Shown here one piece after another: positions 7,861-17,918 of a stretch of DNA of 55,294 nt. The stretch is taken from NCBI GenBank assembly GCA_945862435.1, contig CAMAXX010000018.1:1-55294 (forward strand), given 5' to 3'. How positions within the stretch are numbered: position 1 is the stretch's first letter; each line of letters begins with the position of its first letter. The position numbers were made by a program, and so were the translations under genes. This DNA comes from Pseudorhodobacter antarcticus (GTDB lineage: Bacteria > Pseudomonadota > Alphaproteobacteria > Rhodobacterales > Rhodobacteraceae). Below the pieces are notes generated by a model. The model was not told the origin of the DNA. It saw only the letters and a program-made list of their open reading frames with translations, and did not search any database.

Positions 7861-8916
7861 TCAAGTCGCGGGCAGCGCAAGTGGCAGGTTTATGTCGATG
7901 CTGACAGGGAAGTGATCTGACGCCATCTGCAGCGCAGCCGCCAAAGCGGGGTTTGCCGCAATAGCCGCATCATGCAAAGGGTGCCAGATACGCCATGTGG
8001 GGGCGGATGCCGCGATGGCGGGCGAAACCATAATAAAATCCAAAAGCGCCTCGAAATAGTCTTTCACTTCTGGCAGATAAAAGCGCGATGTTGTGGGCGG
8101 TGTATCGCCGCGCGGCGCAGCGTTTTTGGCGGCATGTGGGTCAAACAATTGCGGCTGATCGGGGTTTGCTGCGCCCATCACCACCTCGACACTCGAATAG
8201 CCGAACTGACGTTCATATTCATCCAATCCTGGCCCATCATTGAAATCGCCCAGCACGACCAGTGGCATATCTTGCGTCAAAATTTGCGCCACCCGCCCGC
8301 GCAGCCAGAAACATTCGGCCAATTGTTTGCGACGGTTCTGAATCGATTGCGCGACAAACTCGGCCTCATTGCGCGTGCCCCGTGGGGCTTTTGATTTGGT
8401 ATGAACGCCGATAAGTCGCACATCAGGCCCGCCGTGAATTTGCGCCAAAACCTCTAGCGGTGGCTTAGAAAAGCCAATGTTTTCATCAACTCCATCGCCG
8501 TTCAGATCATAAAGATATTCAAAATCAAAGCGCGGTGCAGCGCTTGATTTATTCGCATCCCCTATCGGATCATGCCGCACCAACATCACATCGGGATCAT
8601 AGATCAGCACAATTTCCTGCCGTGTGTTTGAGGTGAACCCCACCAGCGCGCGGCGGGCACGCAATTTGAAATACGCTGCAAAAGTTTCCAGCGCCAGCGC
8701 CGCCGATCGCGTATCGCTTTCATCTGGGCCTTCGATAATCATCACGGCATCGGCATCCAGCGCCGACAGAACCGCGCCAATGGCTGCAAACTGCTGCGCC
8801 TTACTCACGTCATGTCTGATAGATGGTGATTCATCGTTCAGAAAAGCGCCATCGTCGTCAAACAACTCTGTAAACCATTCGACGTTATAGGTGGCCAGAC
8901 GCAGGTTGCGCTTCAT
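7861..8916 (-). CDS. Endonuclease/exonuclease/phosphatase (EEP) fold protein
   Basis: A metal-dependent phosphoesterase of 351 residues. It opens with LRLATYNVEWF (the N-V-E-W/N-x-E metal motif) and has HTKSKAP, LGDFND and a final SDHFPV motif, the His/Asp set of DNase I-like enzymes. The ATG at 8916 overlaps the TGA of the upstream J-domain gene (ATGA), so I prefer it over the longer frame from 8949. Whether it cuts nucleic acid, phospholipid or inositol phosphate cannot be told; there is no signal peptide. Confidence 0.8.
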   Translation of the reverse strand: MKRNLRLATYNVEWFTELFDDDGAFLNDESPSIRHDVSKAQQFAAIGAVLSALDADAVMIIEGPDESDTRSAALALETFAAYFKLRARRALVGFTSNTRQEIVLIYDPDVMLVRHDPIGDANKSSAAPRFDFEYLYDLNGDGVDENIGFSKPPLEVLAQIHGGPDVRLIGVHTKSKAPRGTRNEAEFVAQSIQNRRKQLAECFWLRGRVAQILTQDMPLVVLGDFNDGPGLDEYERQFGYSSVEVVMGAANPDQPQLFDPHAAKNAAPRGDTPPTTSRFYLPEVKDYFEALLDFIMVSPAIAASAPTWRIWHPLHDAAIAANPALAAALQMASDHFPVSIDINLPLALPAT

Positions 8917-9629
8917 ACCGTGCCTCGCATCGCCTGCACATCGCGCCATGCGTCATTGATGGCAATCAGGCGGCGCGCGGCAAGTTGCACGGCCTCGGGG
9001 GGAACGCCGCGCGCGATCATCCCGTCAGGATGGCTTTCCTTGACCGCCACGCGCCACGCGCGGCGCAACTCGTCCATTGTGGCATCAGGGGACGCGCCCA
9101 GCACATCAAACGGATCGCGCTTTGCCCCTTCGATATAGCGCGCGCGCACCGAGGCAAAGCAGCGCGCATCCAACCCGAAAATATCCGCGACCTGACCCAG
9201 AAATGCATCCTCACGCGGGTGATAGACCCCGTCGGCCATCGCAATAGCAAACAGCGCCTCTAGAATATCAATCAGAATGTTGCGGTCATCCGCGCACAGA
9301 GCATCACCACCCGAATTAAACAGCGCCGCAATCTTGCGCGCATAGGTGTCAAACCCCGCAACATCTTGACGGGCAAGGTTAAAAACGTAGGCGGCATTAG
9401 CCTCTTCTTGCGGGGTCAGCGCGAAAATAGCGCGAAAGGCGCTGACCTCGTTGCGCGTCACAGTGCCGTCAGCCTTGGCCATTTTCGCCGCCAGCGCCAG
9501 AATCGCAATGGTAAAACCCACCGATCTTTCGGGCGCAGGGGCCGCACGCAGGCGGTCGAACACAGCCGCCAACCCCTCGCCCGAGGCTAGGGCAGCAAGC
9601 GCTTCAGCAATGCGAGTCCAAATCGACAT
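8913..9629 (-). CDS. TerB/J-domain co-chaperone (DjlA-like)
   Basis: A protein of 238 residues. The first 150 or so form an alpha-helical TerB-like domain (AKMAKADGTVTRNEVSAF and IAMADGVYHPRED are the paired acidic motifs). A C-terminal J domain (about 173-235) begins DPFDVLGASPDATMDELRRA and contains the HPD tripeptide that stimulates DnaK ATPase. It lacks the N-terminal membrane helix of enteric DjlA. It is coupled by ATGA to the EEP gene, suggesting shared expression. Confidence 0.85.
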   Translation of the reverse strand: MSIWTRIAEALAALASGEGLAAVFDRLRAAPAPERSVGFTIAILALAAKMAKADGTVTRNEVSAFRAIFALTPQEEANAAYVFNLARQDVAGFDTYARKIAALFNSGGDALCADDRNILIDILEALFAIAMADGVYHPREDAFLGQVADIFGLDARCFASVRARYIEGAKRDPFDVLGASPDATMDELRRAWRVAVKESHPDGMIARGVPPEAVQLAARRLIAINDAWRDVQAMRGTV

Positions 9630-9679
9630 GAGCCAAGATTATCCGTTTTCGCCGCCAGCGATAGCGGCAGACGCGCCTT

Positions 9680-11236
9680 TCACCGCATATCCCCAAAACG
9701 CGTTTGGGCCTTCATCGATGCGGCCAACGAATTCAACCTTGCCAGCGCCACTTCGCCCAGCAAACCACGCCCTTCGGCGTTCAAGTCCACCTGCAACAAT
9801 TTTTGCGCGGCATCATAACTTAGGCGGCAGACTATGGACGGATCGCGCACCGCAAACATTGCGCCAAAACGCATGGCCTTGCCCAGCACTTCTGCGGTTT
9901 GAATTTCGCTATCACTCAGCAAACTGAACAAGGGTTCCAAACGCGATCCTGAACGACTGTTTTTGTAACGATGTACAAGGGCAAGGCCCAAGAAAACACG
10001 GCCGGGATGATCCAGTCCGCCAAGGTTGGCGCGGGTGGCCGCGTCAAAGCAGGCTTCGGCACGAAAATCTGGGTGCGTGCGCCACGATGTATCATGCAAC
10101 AAGCAGGCTGCCTTGATCAAGCGCAGGCGATCAGTGCTGGCATCGCCAAAAAGCGGAACCAAAAACTCATAAAGTTTTTTGCCAAACCCGGGCAGACGGC
10201 TTTGCGTTTTTTCGGCCATGCGCGCCGCTTCCAGCAGCGGATCGCGCGCGCGCAAACTGGGCGGCATTTGTTCAAACAAAAGCCCTTCGCGGATGCCATA
10301 AGCCGACACATCAATGCCGCTGGGCTTGGCAATTTGCACCAAGGCGCGGAGCACTTCGCAGGCAATGGGAACCAGTTCCATCCGTTCCGCAGAGGTGCCC
10401 GTGCGCGAACGCAGGCTAGACAGATCCGATTTTGCAATCCAATCTAGTGTGTCCAGCAGACCTGCGCCGTCCATGCGATATTCATGCAAAACCGTCAGCG
10501 GATAGCCGCGCCGCTCCATATCCAGCCGCGCAATCACGCGCCACGATCCGCCCACCAGATATATCCGCTGGCCCGTGCAGGACAATTCATCCACCGCAGA
10601 TTTTACCAACTCGGCGATATGCACAGCGCGCACGGCAGGCTCGCTAGAATGCTGTTGCAAACGAAACGGGCCAAGCGGGGTAGATAGGCGCGCGCCCACT
10701 TGTCCGCCGCCAATTCGCGCCAATTCCATCGAATTGCCGCCAATATCGCAGACCACGCCCTCGGCCTCGGGCCAGCCCAAAAGCACGCCCTGCGCCGATA
10801 GTCGCGCCTCTTCGTCGCCGTCCACGATCAAAATTTTTAGCCCCGTCTCGCGCATAACTTCGGCGTGAAACGCGGCCCCATCAGTGGCTTCGCGCACCGC
10901 AGCGGTGCCCACCGCAGTCAGGGTTTCCACCTCCATACCCTTGGCCAGCAGGGCGAAACGGCGCAGCGCCGCCAGCGCGCGTGCCCGCCCTTCGGGGTTC
11001 AGCGCACCAGTTTGGGCCAGCCCTTTGCCAAGGCCGCACATCACCTTTTCATTGAAAAAATAAGCAGGGCTGCGCGCCGCGCCATCAAACACCACCATAC
11101 GGACAGAGTTTGACCCAACATCCACAACACCCACCCTCGACAGCGCCCGCGCCGCGGGGTCTGAAAATAGATCACTGCCAAACGGCCCGCTTTTGCCGTT
11201 ATGGGGCAACAACAACTTATGCCAAAACTTGCGCAT
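9680..11236 (-). CDS. ppx: Ppx/GppA-family exopolyphosphatase
   Basis: Hydrolyses terminal phosphate from polyphosphate or pppGpp; 518 residues. The actin-like ATPase fold is shown by [18 protein letters not shown] near residue 35 and [18 protein letters not shown] further on, followed by an HD-like C-terminal part ([17 protein letters not shown]). I chose ATG 11236 because it gives the usual short lead-in and a GGGGAAG ribosome site; the frame extends to 11383 only by overlapping ppk. It overlaps the end of ppk by 20 bases, the common ppk-ppx operon. Confidence 0.9.
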   Translation of the reverse strand: MRKFWHKLLLPHNGKSGPFGSDLFSDPAARALSRVGVVDVGSNSVRMVVFDGAARSPAYFFNEKVMCGLGKGLAQTGALNPEGRARALAALRRFALLAKGMEVETLTAVGTAAVREATDGAAFHAEVMRETGLKILIVDGDEEARLSAQGVLLGWPEAEGVVCDIGGNSMELARIGGGQVGARLSTPLGPFRLQQHSSEPAVRAVHIAELVKSAVDELSCTGQRIYLVGGSWRVIARLDMERRGYPLTVLHEYRMDGAGLLDTLDWIAKSDLSSLRSRTGTSAERMELVPIACEVLRALVQIAKPSGIDVSAYGIREGLLFEQMPPSLRARDPLLEAARMAEKTQSRLPGFGKKLYEFLVPLFGDASTDRLRLIKAACLLHDTSWRTHPDFRAEACFDAATRANLGGLDHPGRVFLGLALVHRYKNSRSGSRLEPLFSLLSDSEIQTAEVLGKAMRFGAMFAVRDPSIVCRLSYDAAQKLLQVDLNAEGRGLLGEVALARLNSLAASMKAQTRFGDMR

Positions 11237-13379
11237 CTTCCCCGCCTGCGGTACCACGCCCCGAAAGCGAGGGCGTTTCCATAAAAAATCTGTGGCAGTT
11301 AAAGGCGTTACCATCCGCTGGGACAAGGTCGCGCTGATAGCTGCCGCTGGGCGACAGTAGCCAACTTTGCGCTTCATCCGCAAGGTTAGCCGCCATGATT
11401 TGCCGCACGATTTGGTCTTTTACCGTGGGGTTATTGATCTCGACCAATGTTTCCACCCGCCGCGTCAGGTTGCGGCCCATCCAATCAGCGGATGAGATGA
11501 ACACACGGCTGGCATTCGATGGCAGCCCGCCGCCATTGCCAAAACACACAATGCGCGAATGTTCCAAATACCGCCCGACAACCGACTTGACGCGGATGTT
11601 TTCTGATAGTCCCTTGATCCCAGGGCGCAGCCCACAAATGCCGCGCACAATCAGGTTTATCTTTACCCCAGCACCGCTTGCCGCATACAGCGCGTCAATC
11701 ACATCTGGTTCGATCAGCGAATTGACCTTTACCCAAATATCCGCAGGCCGCCCCGCGCGGGCATGTTCCGCCTCGGCGGCGATCAGTTCCAGAAGGCGCA
11801 GCTTAAGGGAAATTGGCGAAATTGCCAAATTCTCCAGCCCTTGGGGTTGCACATAGCCCGATAGGTAATTGAACACCCGCGTCGCATCGCGCCCCAGCGC
11901 GGGATCGCAGGTAAAGAATGAAAGATCGGTGTAAACCTTGGCAGTTATCGGGTGGTAATTGCCCGTGCCATAATGGGTGTAGGTGACCAGATTTTCCCCT
12001 TCGCGGCGCACCACAGTGCTAATTTTGGCATGGGTTTTGTAATGGATAAACCCGTAAACCACATGCGCGCCCGCCCGTTCAAGGCGGCGTGATTGGCGAA
12101 TATTGGCAGCCTCGTCAAAGCGGGCTTTCAACTCGACCAACGCGGTGACAGATTTGCCCGCCTCGGCCGCCTCGCACAGGGCGGCCACAATAGGGCTGTC
12201 CCAAGACGTGCGATAAAGCGTCTGCTTAATGGCCAAAACGTTCGGGTCGCGCGCCGCCTGTTCTAAAAAGCGGATGACCATGTCAAAGCTCTCGTACGGG
12301 TGATGTAGCAGCATGTCCTTTTGCTTGATAGCGGCAAACATATCACCGTCATGATCTTCAATCCGTTCGGGCACGCGCGGCGCAAAGGGCGGCCACAGCA
12401 AATCGGCGCGGCTGGACAGCACCAGTTCCTTCAAATCTGCCACGCCCAAAAGACCGCGCACTTCGACCATTTCATCGGTTGTAACGGCCAGTTCTTCCAT
12501 AATCATCGCGCGCAGGTCGGGCGGCGCGCCCGAGCTGATCTTTAGCCGCACCACATCACCCCGCCGACGCCGCTTTAGCGCCGATTCAAACTCGCGCACC
12601 AGATCTTCGGCCTCGTCCTCCACTTCCAAATCACTATCGCGCAGCACGCGAAACAGGCAATGGCCGCGGTCGGTATAACCTGGAAACAGCATGTCCAAAT
12701 GGATCAGCAGCAATTCCTCTAGCGGCAAAAACCGCGCCTCTCCTTCGCGCGAAGGCAGCGGCACAAAGCGGGCAATCTGCGTGGGGATCGGCAGCAGCGC
12801 CTTTAGGGTGCGATGATCGCTTTCGCGTTCTAATTCCAGCGCCAATGAAAAGCCCGTATTGGGAATGAAGGGGAACGGATGGGCGGGGTCAATGGCAAGC
12901 GGCGAAAGGACAGGAAACACCTTGGCCAAAAAATGCTCTTCCAGAAATTTGTAATCCTTGGCCGTCAGCCTGCTGCAGGTGCAGATGGTAATGCCCGTCG
13001 CTTCCATCAACTTGCGCAGCTTGTTGAATACCGCCTGCTGGGTGTGCATCAGTCGGCGCGCATTGGTTTGGATCAGCGCCAACTGCTCGGCAGGGCTGCG
13101 GCCATCTTCCGATAGGGCGGTGTTATTGGCCCGCACTTGGGCCCGCAATCCCGCCACCCGCACGGTGAAAAATTCGTCCAAATTGGTCGCCGAAATCGAC
13201 AAAAACCGTAACCGTTCTAACAGGGGCACGGCGGGGTTCGACGCTTCGTCCAGCACCCGCCAGTTAAAGGCAAGCCAGCTCAGTTCGCGGTTGAAAAAAC
13301 GGCGCGGCCCGATCAGATCTGCGGCTGGCGCATCCACGGGGGCGGGAAATGGGGCGTGCAGAAAATCGGCTTGGGTCAT
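11217..13379 (-). CDS. ppk: Polyphosphate kinase
   Basis: Makes polyphosphate from ATP reversibly; 720 residues, normal length for PPK1. The [19 protein letters not shown] start, KQTLYRT in the middle, the YKTHAK motif with H450 (the phospho-histidine of PPK1) and HYGTGNYH beginning at H469 are diagnostic. ATG 13379 is preferred; a TTG 18 bases upstream is possible. It is followed by ppx in a coupled pair. Confidence 0.95.
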   Translation of the reverse strand: MTQADFLHAPFPAPVDAPAADLIGPRRFFNRELSWLAFNWRVLDEASNPAVPLLERLRFLSISATNLDEFFTVRVAGLRAQVRANNTALSEDGRSPAEQLALIQTNARRLMHTQQAVFNKLRKLMEATGITICTCSRLTAKDYKFLEEHFLAKVFPVLSPLAIDPAHPFPFIPNTGFSLALELERESDHRTLKALLPIPTQIARFVPLPSREGEARFLPLEELLLIHLDMLFPGYTDRGHCLFRVLRDSDLEVEDEAEDLVREFESALKRRRRGDVVRLKISSGAPPDLRAMIMEELAVTTDEMVEVRGLLGVADLKELVLSSRADLLWPPFAPRVPERIEDHDGDMFAAIKQKDMLLHHPYESFDMVIRFLEQAARDPNVLAIKQTLYRTSWDSPIVAALCEAAEAGKSVTALVELKARFDEAANIRQSRRLERAGAHVVYGFIHYKTHAKISTVVRREGENLVTYTHYGTGNYHPITAKVYTDLSFFTCDPALGRDATRVFNYLSGYVQPQGLENLAISPISLKLRLLELIAAEAEHARAGRPADIWVKVNSLIEPDVIDALYAASGAGVKINLIVRGICGLRPGIKGLSENIRVKSVVGRYLEHSRIVCFGNGGGLPSNASRVFISSADWMGRNLTRRVETLVEINNPTVKDQIVRQIMAANLADEAQSWLLSPSGSYQRDLVPADGNAFNCHRFFMETPSLSGRGTAGGEDAQVLA

Positions 13380-13424
13380 GGGCGGGGCTTTATGCAAAAG
13401 ATGTGACGGGGTGGTGACAGCTTG

Positions 13425-14117
13425 TCAGCCCACTGCGTCCTTGTCCAGCGCAGCCTTGTCCAGCAGATCAGCCGCCAGCGCGCGTGTCACGGGGCGGCCG
13501 TCGGCCAATGCCCGCGCATCTAGTGACGACACAATATCGCGCGCAGCCCCAATACTGCGCTCGATCCGCGGGGCAAGATAGGCAATCAGATTGGGCGGCA
13601 CGGCAATTTGGCGGTCTGCAAACAGCTTGACCAAAACCGCAGCGATCAGGCTCTCATCAGGGGCGGCCAACTGCGTTATCGCCAGCGCCTGAAGCCGCGA
13701 CAAAAGGTCTGGCAAAGCCAGCCCCCAATCGCGCGGCGGCGTGCGCGCGGTGATCAGCAAATACCCCGCGTTCGACATCAGATTATGCAGATGAAACAGC
13801 GCCTCTTCGCCCGCGCGCGGCAGGGCGTGGGCATCTTCCACCACCACCGCCCCCGCACTGGCGAGGCTAGGCAGATCGGCGCTGGCCAAATCGGCCGCTG
13901 CGACAATCTGCGCGCCCGACATCCCCGCCCAAATATGCGCCAAATGCGTCTTGCCCGCGCCTTGCGGGCCAATCAGCAGCATCCGCCCCGATGGCCAGCC
14001 TTGCCAGCCATCCACCATCGCCAAAGCGGCGCGGTTGCTGGCCGAGGGGAAAAAATCATCCCGCGCAAAGCCGCTTCGCTGGCCCAAATCAAAGGCAAGC
14101 TGCCCGCTCATCCCCAT
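13425..14117 (-). CDS. hdaA: DnaA-related ATPase, HdaA-like replication regulator
   Basis: An AAA+ protein of 230 residues lacking the DnaA DNA-binding domain. Walker A is GPQGAGKT (50-57), Walker B is AVVVEDAH (about 90-97), and a QLAFDLG segment near the N-terminus matches the clamp-binding motif used by Hda-type proteins to contact DnaN. It should promote hydrolysis of DnaA-ATP after initiation. The start may be ATG 14117 or, with slightly better ribosome spacing, ATG 14111. It directly follows the AI-2E transporter gene (3-base gap), an arrangement common in Rhodobacterales. Confidence 0.85.
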   Translation of the reverse strand: MGMSGQLAFDLGQRSGFARDDFFPSASNRAALAMVDGWQGWPSGRMLLIGPQGAGKTHLAHIWAGMSGAQIVAAADLASADLPSLASAGAVVVEDAHALPRAGEEALFHLHNLMSNAGYLLITARTPPRDWGLALPDLLSRLQALAITQLAAPDESLIAAVLVKLFADRQIAVPPNLIAYLAPRIERSIGAARDIVSSLDARALADGRPVTRALAADLLDKAALDKDAVG

Positions 14118-14120
14118 GCC

Positions 14121-15203
14121 TTAGGAATGGTCATCGTTTTCGGCGGCGCTGCCAGCCACGCCCTTATACAAAAGGCTGGCCTGATACTGTTCAATGCCAA
14201 AGCGAATGAACACGCCAATCGCGGCGGCCACAGGCACGGCCACCAACATCCCCGCAAAGCCAAACAGGCTGCCAAAGGCCGATAGCGCAAAGATCAACCA
14301 CACAGGATGCAGCCCCACCGAATTGCCCACCAATTTGGGGGTAAGGATATTGCCCTCAACAAATTGCCCAAAGGCGAAAATGGCGGCAATCATCCCAATC
14401 GACAGCCAGTCCCCCCAGAATTGGAACAAGGCAAGGCCAATCGCCAGCGTGCCGCCCACCAGCGATCCAACATAGGGAATAAACGTAATCGCCCCCGCAA
14501 TCGCGCCCACCACAAGGCCAAATTGCAGCCCCGCCAGCATCAAGGCAAGCGCGTAAAACGTGCCCAGCATCGCGCAAACCGAAAGCTGCCCGCGCACAAA
14601 AGCCGCCAGCGCGCTGTCAATTTCGCGGGCAAGTCGGCGGATGGTGGGGGCATGATCGCGCGGCAGCATTTGGTCAATGCGCGCCACCATGTGATCCCAA
14701 TCCATCAGAATGTAAAATGTGACCACCGGCACGACCACAACGAACACCACCGCCGAGACAATGCCCAGCGCGCTGGTCAGCAGCCCCTGCACCAACTCGC
14801 CCCCGCGCGACTGAATGGTCGCCCCCAGTTCCGCAAGCGATTGGCGGATGGTCGAGGTTTTGTCGGCCAAATCAGGAAACTGGGTCAGCAAAAACCCCTG
14901 CAAACGCTGCGCAATATCGGGGGCAGATTGGATCAGCCCCGTGGTCTGCTGGATTAGCAGCGGCACCACGGCCAGCAGCAGCAGCACCAAACACAGCACC
15001 GCCGTGATGGTAATCACCGCTGTAGCGGCCACTCGGCTAAGCCCCGCGCGCTGCAAACGATCTGCCACAGGGTCAAGGAAATAAGCGAGCGCGCCACCGA
15101 CCAAGAACGGCAAAATAACCCCGCCAAGGACGTAAAGCAGCCCAAAAACCACGGCCAAAACCACCAGCCACACCTGCACCTGCGTTCGAACGGGCCATGC
15201 CAT
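14121..15203 (-). CDS. AI-2E family (PerM-like) membrane transporter
   Basis: A membrane protein of 360 residues with about seven or eight hydrophobic helices. The early LVVLAVVFGLLYVLGGVILPF, a PFLVGGALAYFLDPVADRLQ segment, and GAITFIPYVGSLVGG near the C-terminal third are typical of the AI-2E/UPF0118 family. The family name reflects one E. coli member (TqsA); most members export unknown small solutes, so no link to autoinducer-2 should be assumed. ATG 15203 is set by an AGGAGG site 7 bases upstream. Confidence 0.85.
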   Translation of the reverse strand: MAWPVRTQVQVWLVVLAVVFGLLYVLGGVILPFLVGGALAYFLDPVADRLQRAGLSRVAATAVITITAVLCLVLLLLAVVPLLIQQTTGLIQSAPDIAQRLQGFLLTQFPDLADKTSTIRQSLAELGATIQSRGGELVQGLLTSALGIVSAVVFVVVVPVVTFYILMDWDHMVARIDQMLPRDHAPTIRRLAREIDSALAAFVRGQLSVCAMLGTFYALALMLAGLQFGLVVGAIAGAITFIPYVGSLVGGTLAIGLALFQFWGDWLSIGMIAAIFAFGQFVEGNILTPKLVGNSVGLHPVWLIFALSAFGSLFGFAGMLVAVPVAAAIGVFIRFGIEQYQASLLYKGVAGSAAENDDHS

Positions 15204-15284
15204 AGGGAAGCCTCCTGCTTGGGTTATGGCGGTGATATAGGGCGGATGGGGGGATGGTGCAACTGAATGATGATGCCCCACCCC

Positions 15285-16223
15285 CTACGCCCTCGGCTCC
15301 AGTAGCGTCACCCCTTCCCCCGCGATAAACCCCTTTTGCTTCAGCAGATGCCGCGCGGATGGTGCGTCGCGGAAGTGGTCGTTCGAGATAATCACCAGCC
15401 CCTGCTGGCGCGCCATATCCACCAGCACCCAATCGGCCTGTGTGCCGCGATCCACCACCAGCACATCGGCGGCGGTGGGCAGGCGGGCGGCCAGATCGCT
15501 GTGGTTCAAAAACCGCCCCTCCAGGCGGTGGCCAGCGGTTGCGTCAAAAACCACGCCTGCCGCCACGCCGCGGGCCTTTAGCGCGGCCAGAACTTGGGCC
15601 AGCGGGCGCAGGGATGGCGCGCTTGCCGTGCCTGCGTCCACCTCCCAATTCATCACATTTGATCCGTCGATCAGCACCAAATCCTCGCGGTAAGTCTGGG
15701 GCGGCATCATATCGGGCAACATCGGCGCGGCCTGCACAGCCATGGCGCGCCATTCGTGCATCTCGCGGGTTTTGAACGTCGGTGCGCCGTCCCGCCCCGT
15801 GCCCGCCAGATAGCGCTGCATCTGCCGCACTTCGTGCACGCGCACCAAAGCATTGGCCGCGCCATATCGCTGCGCGGCGGCCCGTTTCAGCCGCGCCTCG
15901 TGCCCAGAGCCGCCATCCACCCGCACTTCGCCAAGTTCGATATGCGTGTAGCCTTCAATCTGCGCCCCATCCGTCACCCTAAAAATCCCGCCCCTGTGGT
16001 GCAGATCAATCACCCGTTCGCGCTGCGGGCGGGTGTCATGATAAGCGTGGGTTTTTTGCGGTGGCTGCTGCGGGGTGCGCGAAAAGCGGGGCCGCTGGCG
16101 CTGTGGCCGTTCTACGGGCAGGCGGGCGGTGTGACTGCGCCTATCCCGCCTGCGGGCAAAGACATAGGCCAGCGTCAGCAGCGCCAATAGCATCAAAAGC
16201 GGGGATAAAAGCAATTCTTGCAC
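15285..16223 (-). CDS. Membrane-anchored NYN-domain (Zc3h12a-like) ribonuclease candidate
   Basis: A protein of 312 residues. Residues 1-23 form one hydrophobic helix followed by an arginine-rich stretch, giving a cytoplasm-facing protein. The C-terminal half is a PIN/NYN-like fold: VLIDGSNVMNWE carries D186 and N189, followed by VFDATAGHRLEG, DVLVVDRGTQADWVLVD and IISNDHFRD, which supply the acidic metal-binding residues. Related eukaryotic domains cut RNA. The GTG start at 16223 has a poor ribosome site, so the anchor could begin slightly later. RNA target is unknown. Confidence 0.75.
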   Translation of the reverse strand: MQELLLSPLLMLLALLTLAYVFARRRDRRSHTARLPVERPQRQRPRFSRTPQQPPQKTHAYHDTRPQRERVIDLHHRGGIFRVTDGAQIEGYTHIELGEVRVDGGSGHEARLKRAAAQRYGAANALVRVHEVRQMQRYLAGTGRDGAPTFKTREMHEWRAMAVQAAPMLPDMMPPQTYREDLVLIDGSNVMNWEVDAGTASAPSLRPLAQVLAALKARGVAAGVVFDATAGHRLEGRFLNHSDLAARLPTAADVLVVDRGTQADWVLVDMARQQGLVIISNDHFRDAPSARHLLKQKGFIAGEGVTLLEPRA

Positions 16224-16306
16224 ATAGCACCGATATCAAAACACCCCCCACTCGTGCGCGCCAAAGCGGGCAAAATTTTGTCGCTTTGCGGCTTATTTGC
16301 TAAAAT

Positions 16307-16795
16307 CTAACCCAGCAAATCCTCGACAAACCACGCCGCAAATTGCGCGCGGTTGCTCACGCCCGCTTTGGCGTAAACATGGGTCATCTGCACGCGCACT
16401 GTGCCTTGTGCCGCGCCGCGCAGCGCGGCTATTTCCGCCACATCAAGGCCCTTTAGCGCGAACAGCGCCACGTCCCGCTCGGCCGGCGTCAGGCCCCACG
16501 CGGTAAACTGCGCATCAATCGCATCCGCCAGCGCGCCGCGCGCGATCTGCAAGGCACGCGACTGCGCGCGCATTTGATCCAGCGTTTGGCGCAGCGCCCA
16601 TGCGCCAAAGACAACCCCCAGCGTCAGCGCAAGCGCAACCAGCGATTCAAATACGCTGTGCGGCGCGGTTGGGTTTGCCCACATATCCGACAGCGCATCG
16701 CCCAAAAAGAACACCGCAGCAGTGCTTTGCAGCAGCAAAAAGGCGGCAAGAGCCATTGGCCCGCGCCGCCCTGCAATATCACGCTTTGCTTTCAT
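16307..16795 (-). CDS. Membrane-bound LuxR-type HTH regulator
   Basis: A protein of 162 residues. Two predicted transmembrane helices (about 14-34 and 47-66) precede a short helical linker and a C-terminal LuxR/GerE HTH (about 98-160: LTPAERDVALFALKGLDVAEIAAL, then GTVRVQMTHVYAKAG). There is no ligand-binding domain, so the sensor would be membrane or quinone/redox state, by inference. It is the last gene of a PepSY / cytochrome b561 operon, overlapping the b561 stop as ATGA. Confidence 0.78.
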   Translation of the reverse strand: MKAKRDIAGRRGPMALAAFLLLQSTAAVFFLGDALSDMWANPTAPHSVFESLVALALTLGVVFGAWALRQTLDQMRAQSRALQIARGALADAIDAQFTAWGLTPAERDVALFALKGLDVAEIAALRGAAQGTVRVQMTHVYAKAGVSNRAQFAAWFVEDLLG

Positions 16796-17472
16796 GATTT
16801 GCGCAGCATCGGGCGCACCAGATTGCGGCCCAGCGCGCGGCTTTCCAGCGCCACACCCGCCACATGGATCAGCGCCAAAATCACCACCAAATTCGCCGCC
16901 ACTTCATGCACCTCTTTTGCCCAAGCGCCGCCTGCGCCTTTGCCTTCTTCATCTGCCTCTTCACCCGTTTGCACAAGCGTAGTCCAGTCACCCGTCTCCA
17001 CAATCGCCTGCTGCTGTGCCATCTGCACAGGGCTTGCCCCGCCCGTCATCACAAGACCCGTAATAGAAACCAAGGCCAGCATCGCCCACAACGCGTAAAC
17101 CATCACCGCACCCGCAGGGTTATGGCTGGGGTATTCGGGCAAAGTTTCCCGATTGCCGCCCAGTTTACGCAAAAGCGCCTTTATATGGCGCAACGCAGCA
17201 AATGGATTGGGCAAAAAGGATGTAAATCGCGCCTCTTGCGGGCCAACAAAGCCCCACGCGAACCGCACCGCCAGAATGGCCAGCAAAGCCCAACCAATCC
17301 AAACATGCCACGTTCCGCCTGCGCGGTTCAAAAGATAATTGGACAAGACCGCCACAGCCACCGCCCAATGCGACAGGCGCACCAGCGGATCCCATACAGG
17401 CCCGCCTGCCAAGCGCCCAATTGCGGGGCGGGGGGCGCTACGCCCCCCCAAAGGTGTTTGCCCCTGTGCCAT
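16792..17472 (-). CDS. Cytochrome b561-type di-haem membrane protein
   Basis: An integral membrane cytochrome of 226 residues with four to five helices. H35 (VRLSHWAVAVAV), H56 (GTWHVWIGWALL), H189 and H203 (KEVHEVAANLVVILALIHVAGV) are placed to bind two b haems, as in bacterial b561/Ni-Fe hydrogenase-b-like proteins. It probably passes electrons between quinol and a periplasmic partner. It starts on the last base of the PepSY stop (TAATG) and overlaps the downstream regulator, so all three form one transcript. Confidence 0.85.
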   Translation of the reverse strand: MAQGQTPLGGRSAPRPAIGRLAGGPVWDPLVRLSHWAVAVAVLSNYLLNRAGGTWHVWIGWALLAILAVRFAWGFVGPQEARFTSFLPNPFAALRHIKALLRKLGGNRETLPEYPSHNPAGAVMVYALWAMLALVSITGLVMTGGASPVQMAQQQAIVETGDWTTLVQTGEEADEEGKGAGGAWAKEVHEVAANLVVILALIHVAGVALESRALGRNLVRPMLRKS

Positions 17473-17732
17473 TATTCCGCCTCGTCTTTCACTTCGGTCA
17501 CAGCGCCTGTTTTAGGATCGATGTAAACTTCCCAAACTTTCATCGCCTCGTCAGTGCATTTCGCTTCGATGCTGCCATCTTCCGCTTCAAACGCCGATAT
17601 TGTGCAGCCTTTTGCGGCCAGTGCAGCCGTGGCTTCAGCGGCATTTGTGCCCACAACGTCGCCCACAACAGGCATCGCCAGTGCAGCCATTGGGGCGCAA
17701 ATCAGGGCCGCAATCATCAGGGTCTTTTTCAT
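17472..17732 (-). CDS. Small secreted PepSY-domain protein
   Basis: A protein of 86 residues. A signal peptide (MKKTLMIAALICAPMAALA) is followed by a single PepSY-like unit with VWEVYIDPKTGAVTEV at the end. I chose ATG 17732, which has an AAGGAG site; the upstream in-frame codons are not needed. PepSY proteins are often encoded with cytochrome b561 genes, and this one is immediately upstream of one, so it is likely a periplasmic accessory of that cytochrome. Confidence 0.82.
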   Translation of the reverse strand: MKKTLMIAALICAPMAALAMPVVGDVVGTNAAEATAALAAKGCTISAFEAEDGSIEAKCTDEAMKVWEVYIDPKTGAVTEVKDEAE

Positions 17733-17830
17733 GTCATTCTCCTTTGCGGCCCGCACCATGCAGATCGCCCTTCTGACCTGCGCCCTTTACCCCTGCCCCG
17801 TCTATGCACGCAGCGCAGATCTGGGGCCTT

Positions 17831-17846
17831 GTAAGCACCTGCTTAC
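17831..17846. promoter_or_regulatory. Perfect dyad in the PepSY-operon / proS divergent gap
   Basis: GTAAGCA, a 2-base spacer, and TGCTTAC. It lies about 100 bases before the PepSY start and 73 bases before proS. Spacing suits an operator, possibly for the membrane LuxR-type regulator encoded in the operon, but no consensus is known to me. Confidence 0.35.
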
Positions 17847-17918
17847 GCGCGCCCCCACTTGCCCCTTTGCGCGCAATCCACTACCCAAGGGCCACGCCAT
17901 TCATCCAAGGTCAATAAC

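Noticed and set aside
14121-15203. Link between the AI-2E family transporter and quorum sensing at 2403-4518
   Set aside because: The family name comes from one E. coli member; here the gene is paired with hdaA and about 10 kb away, with no evidence for autoinducer transport.
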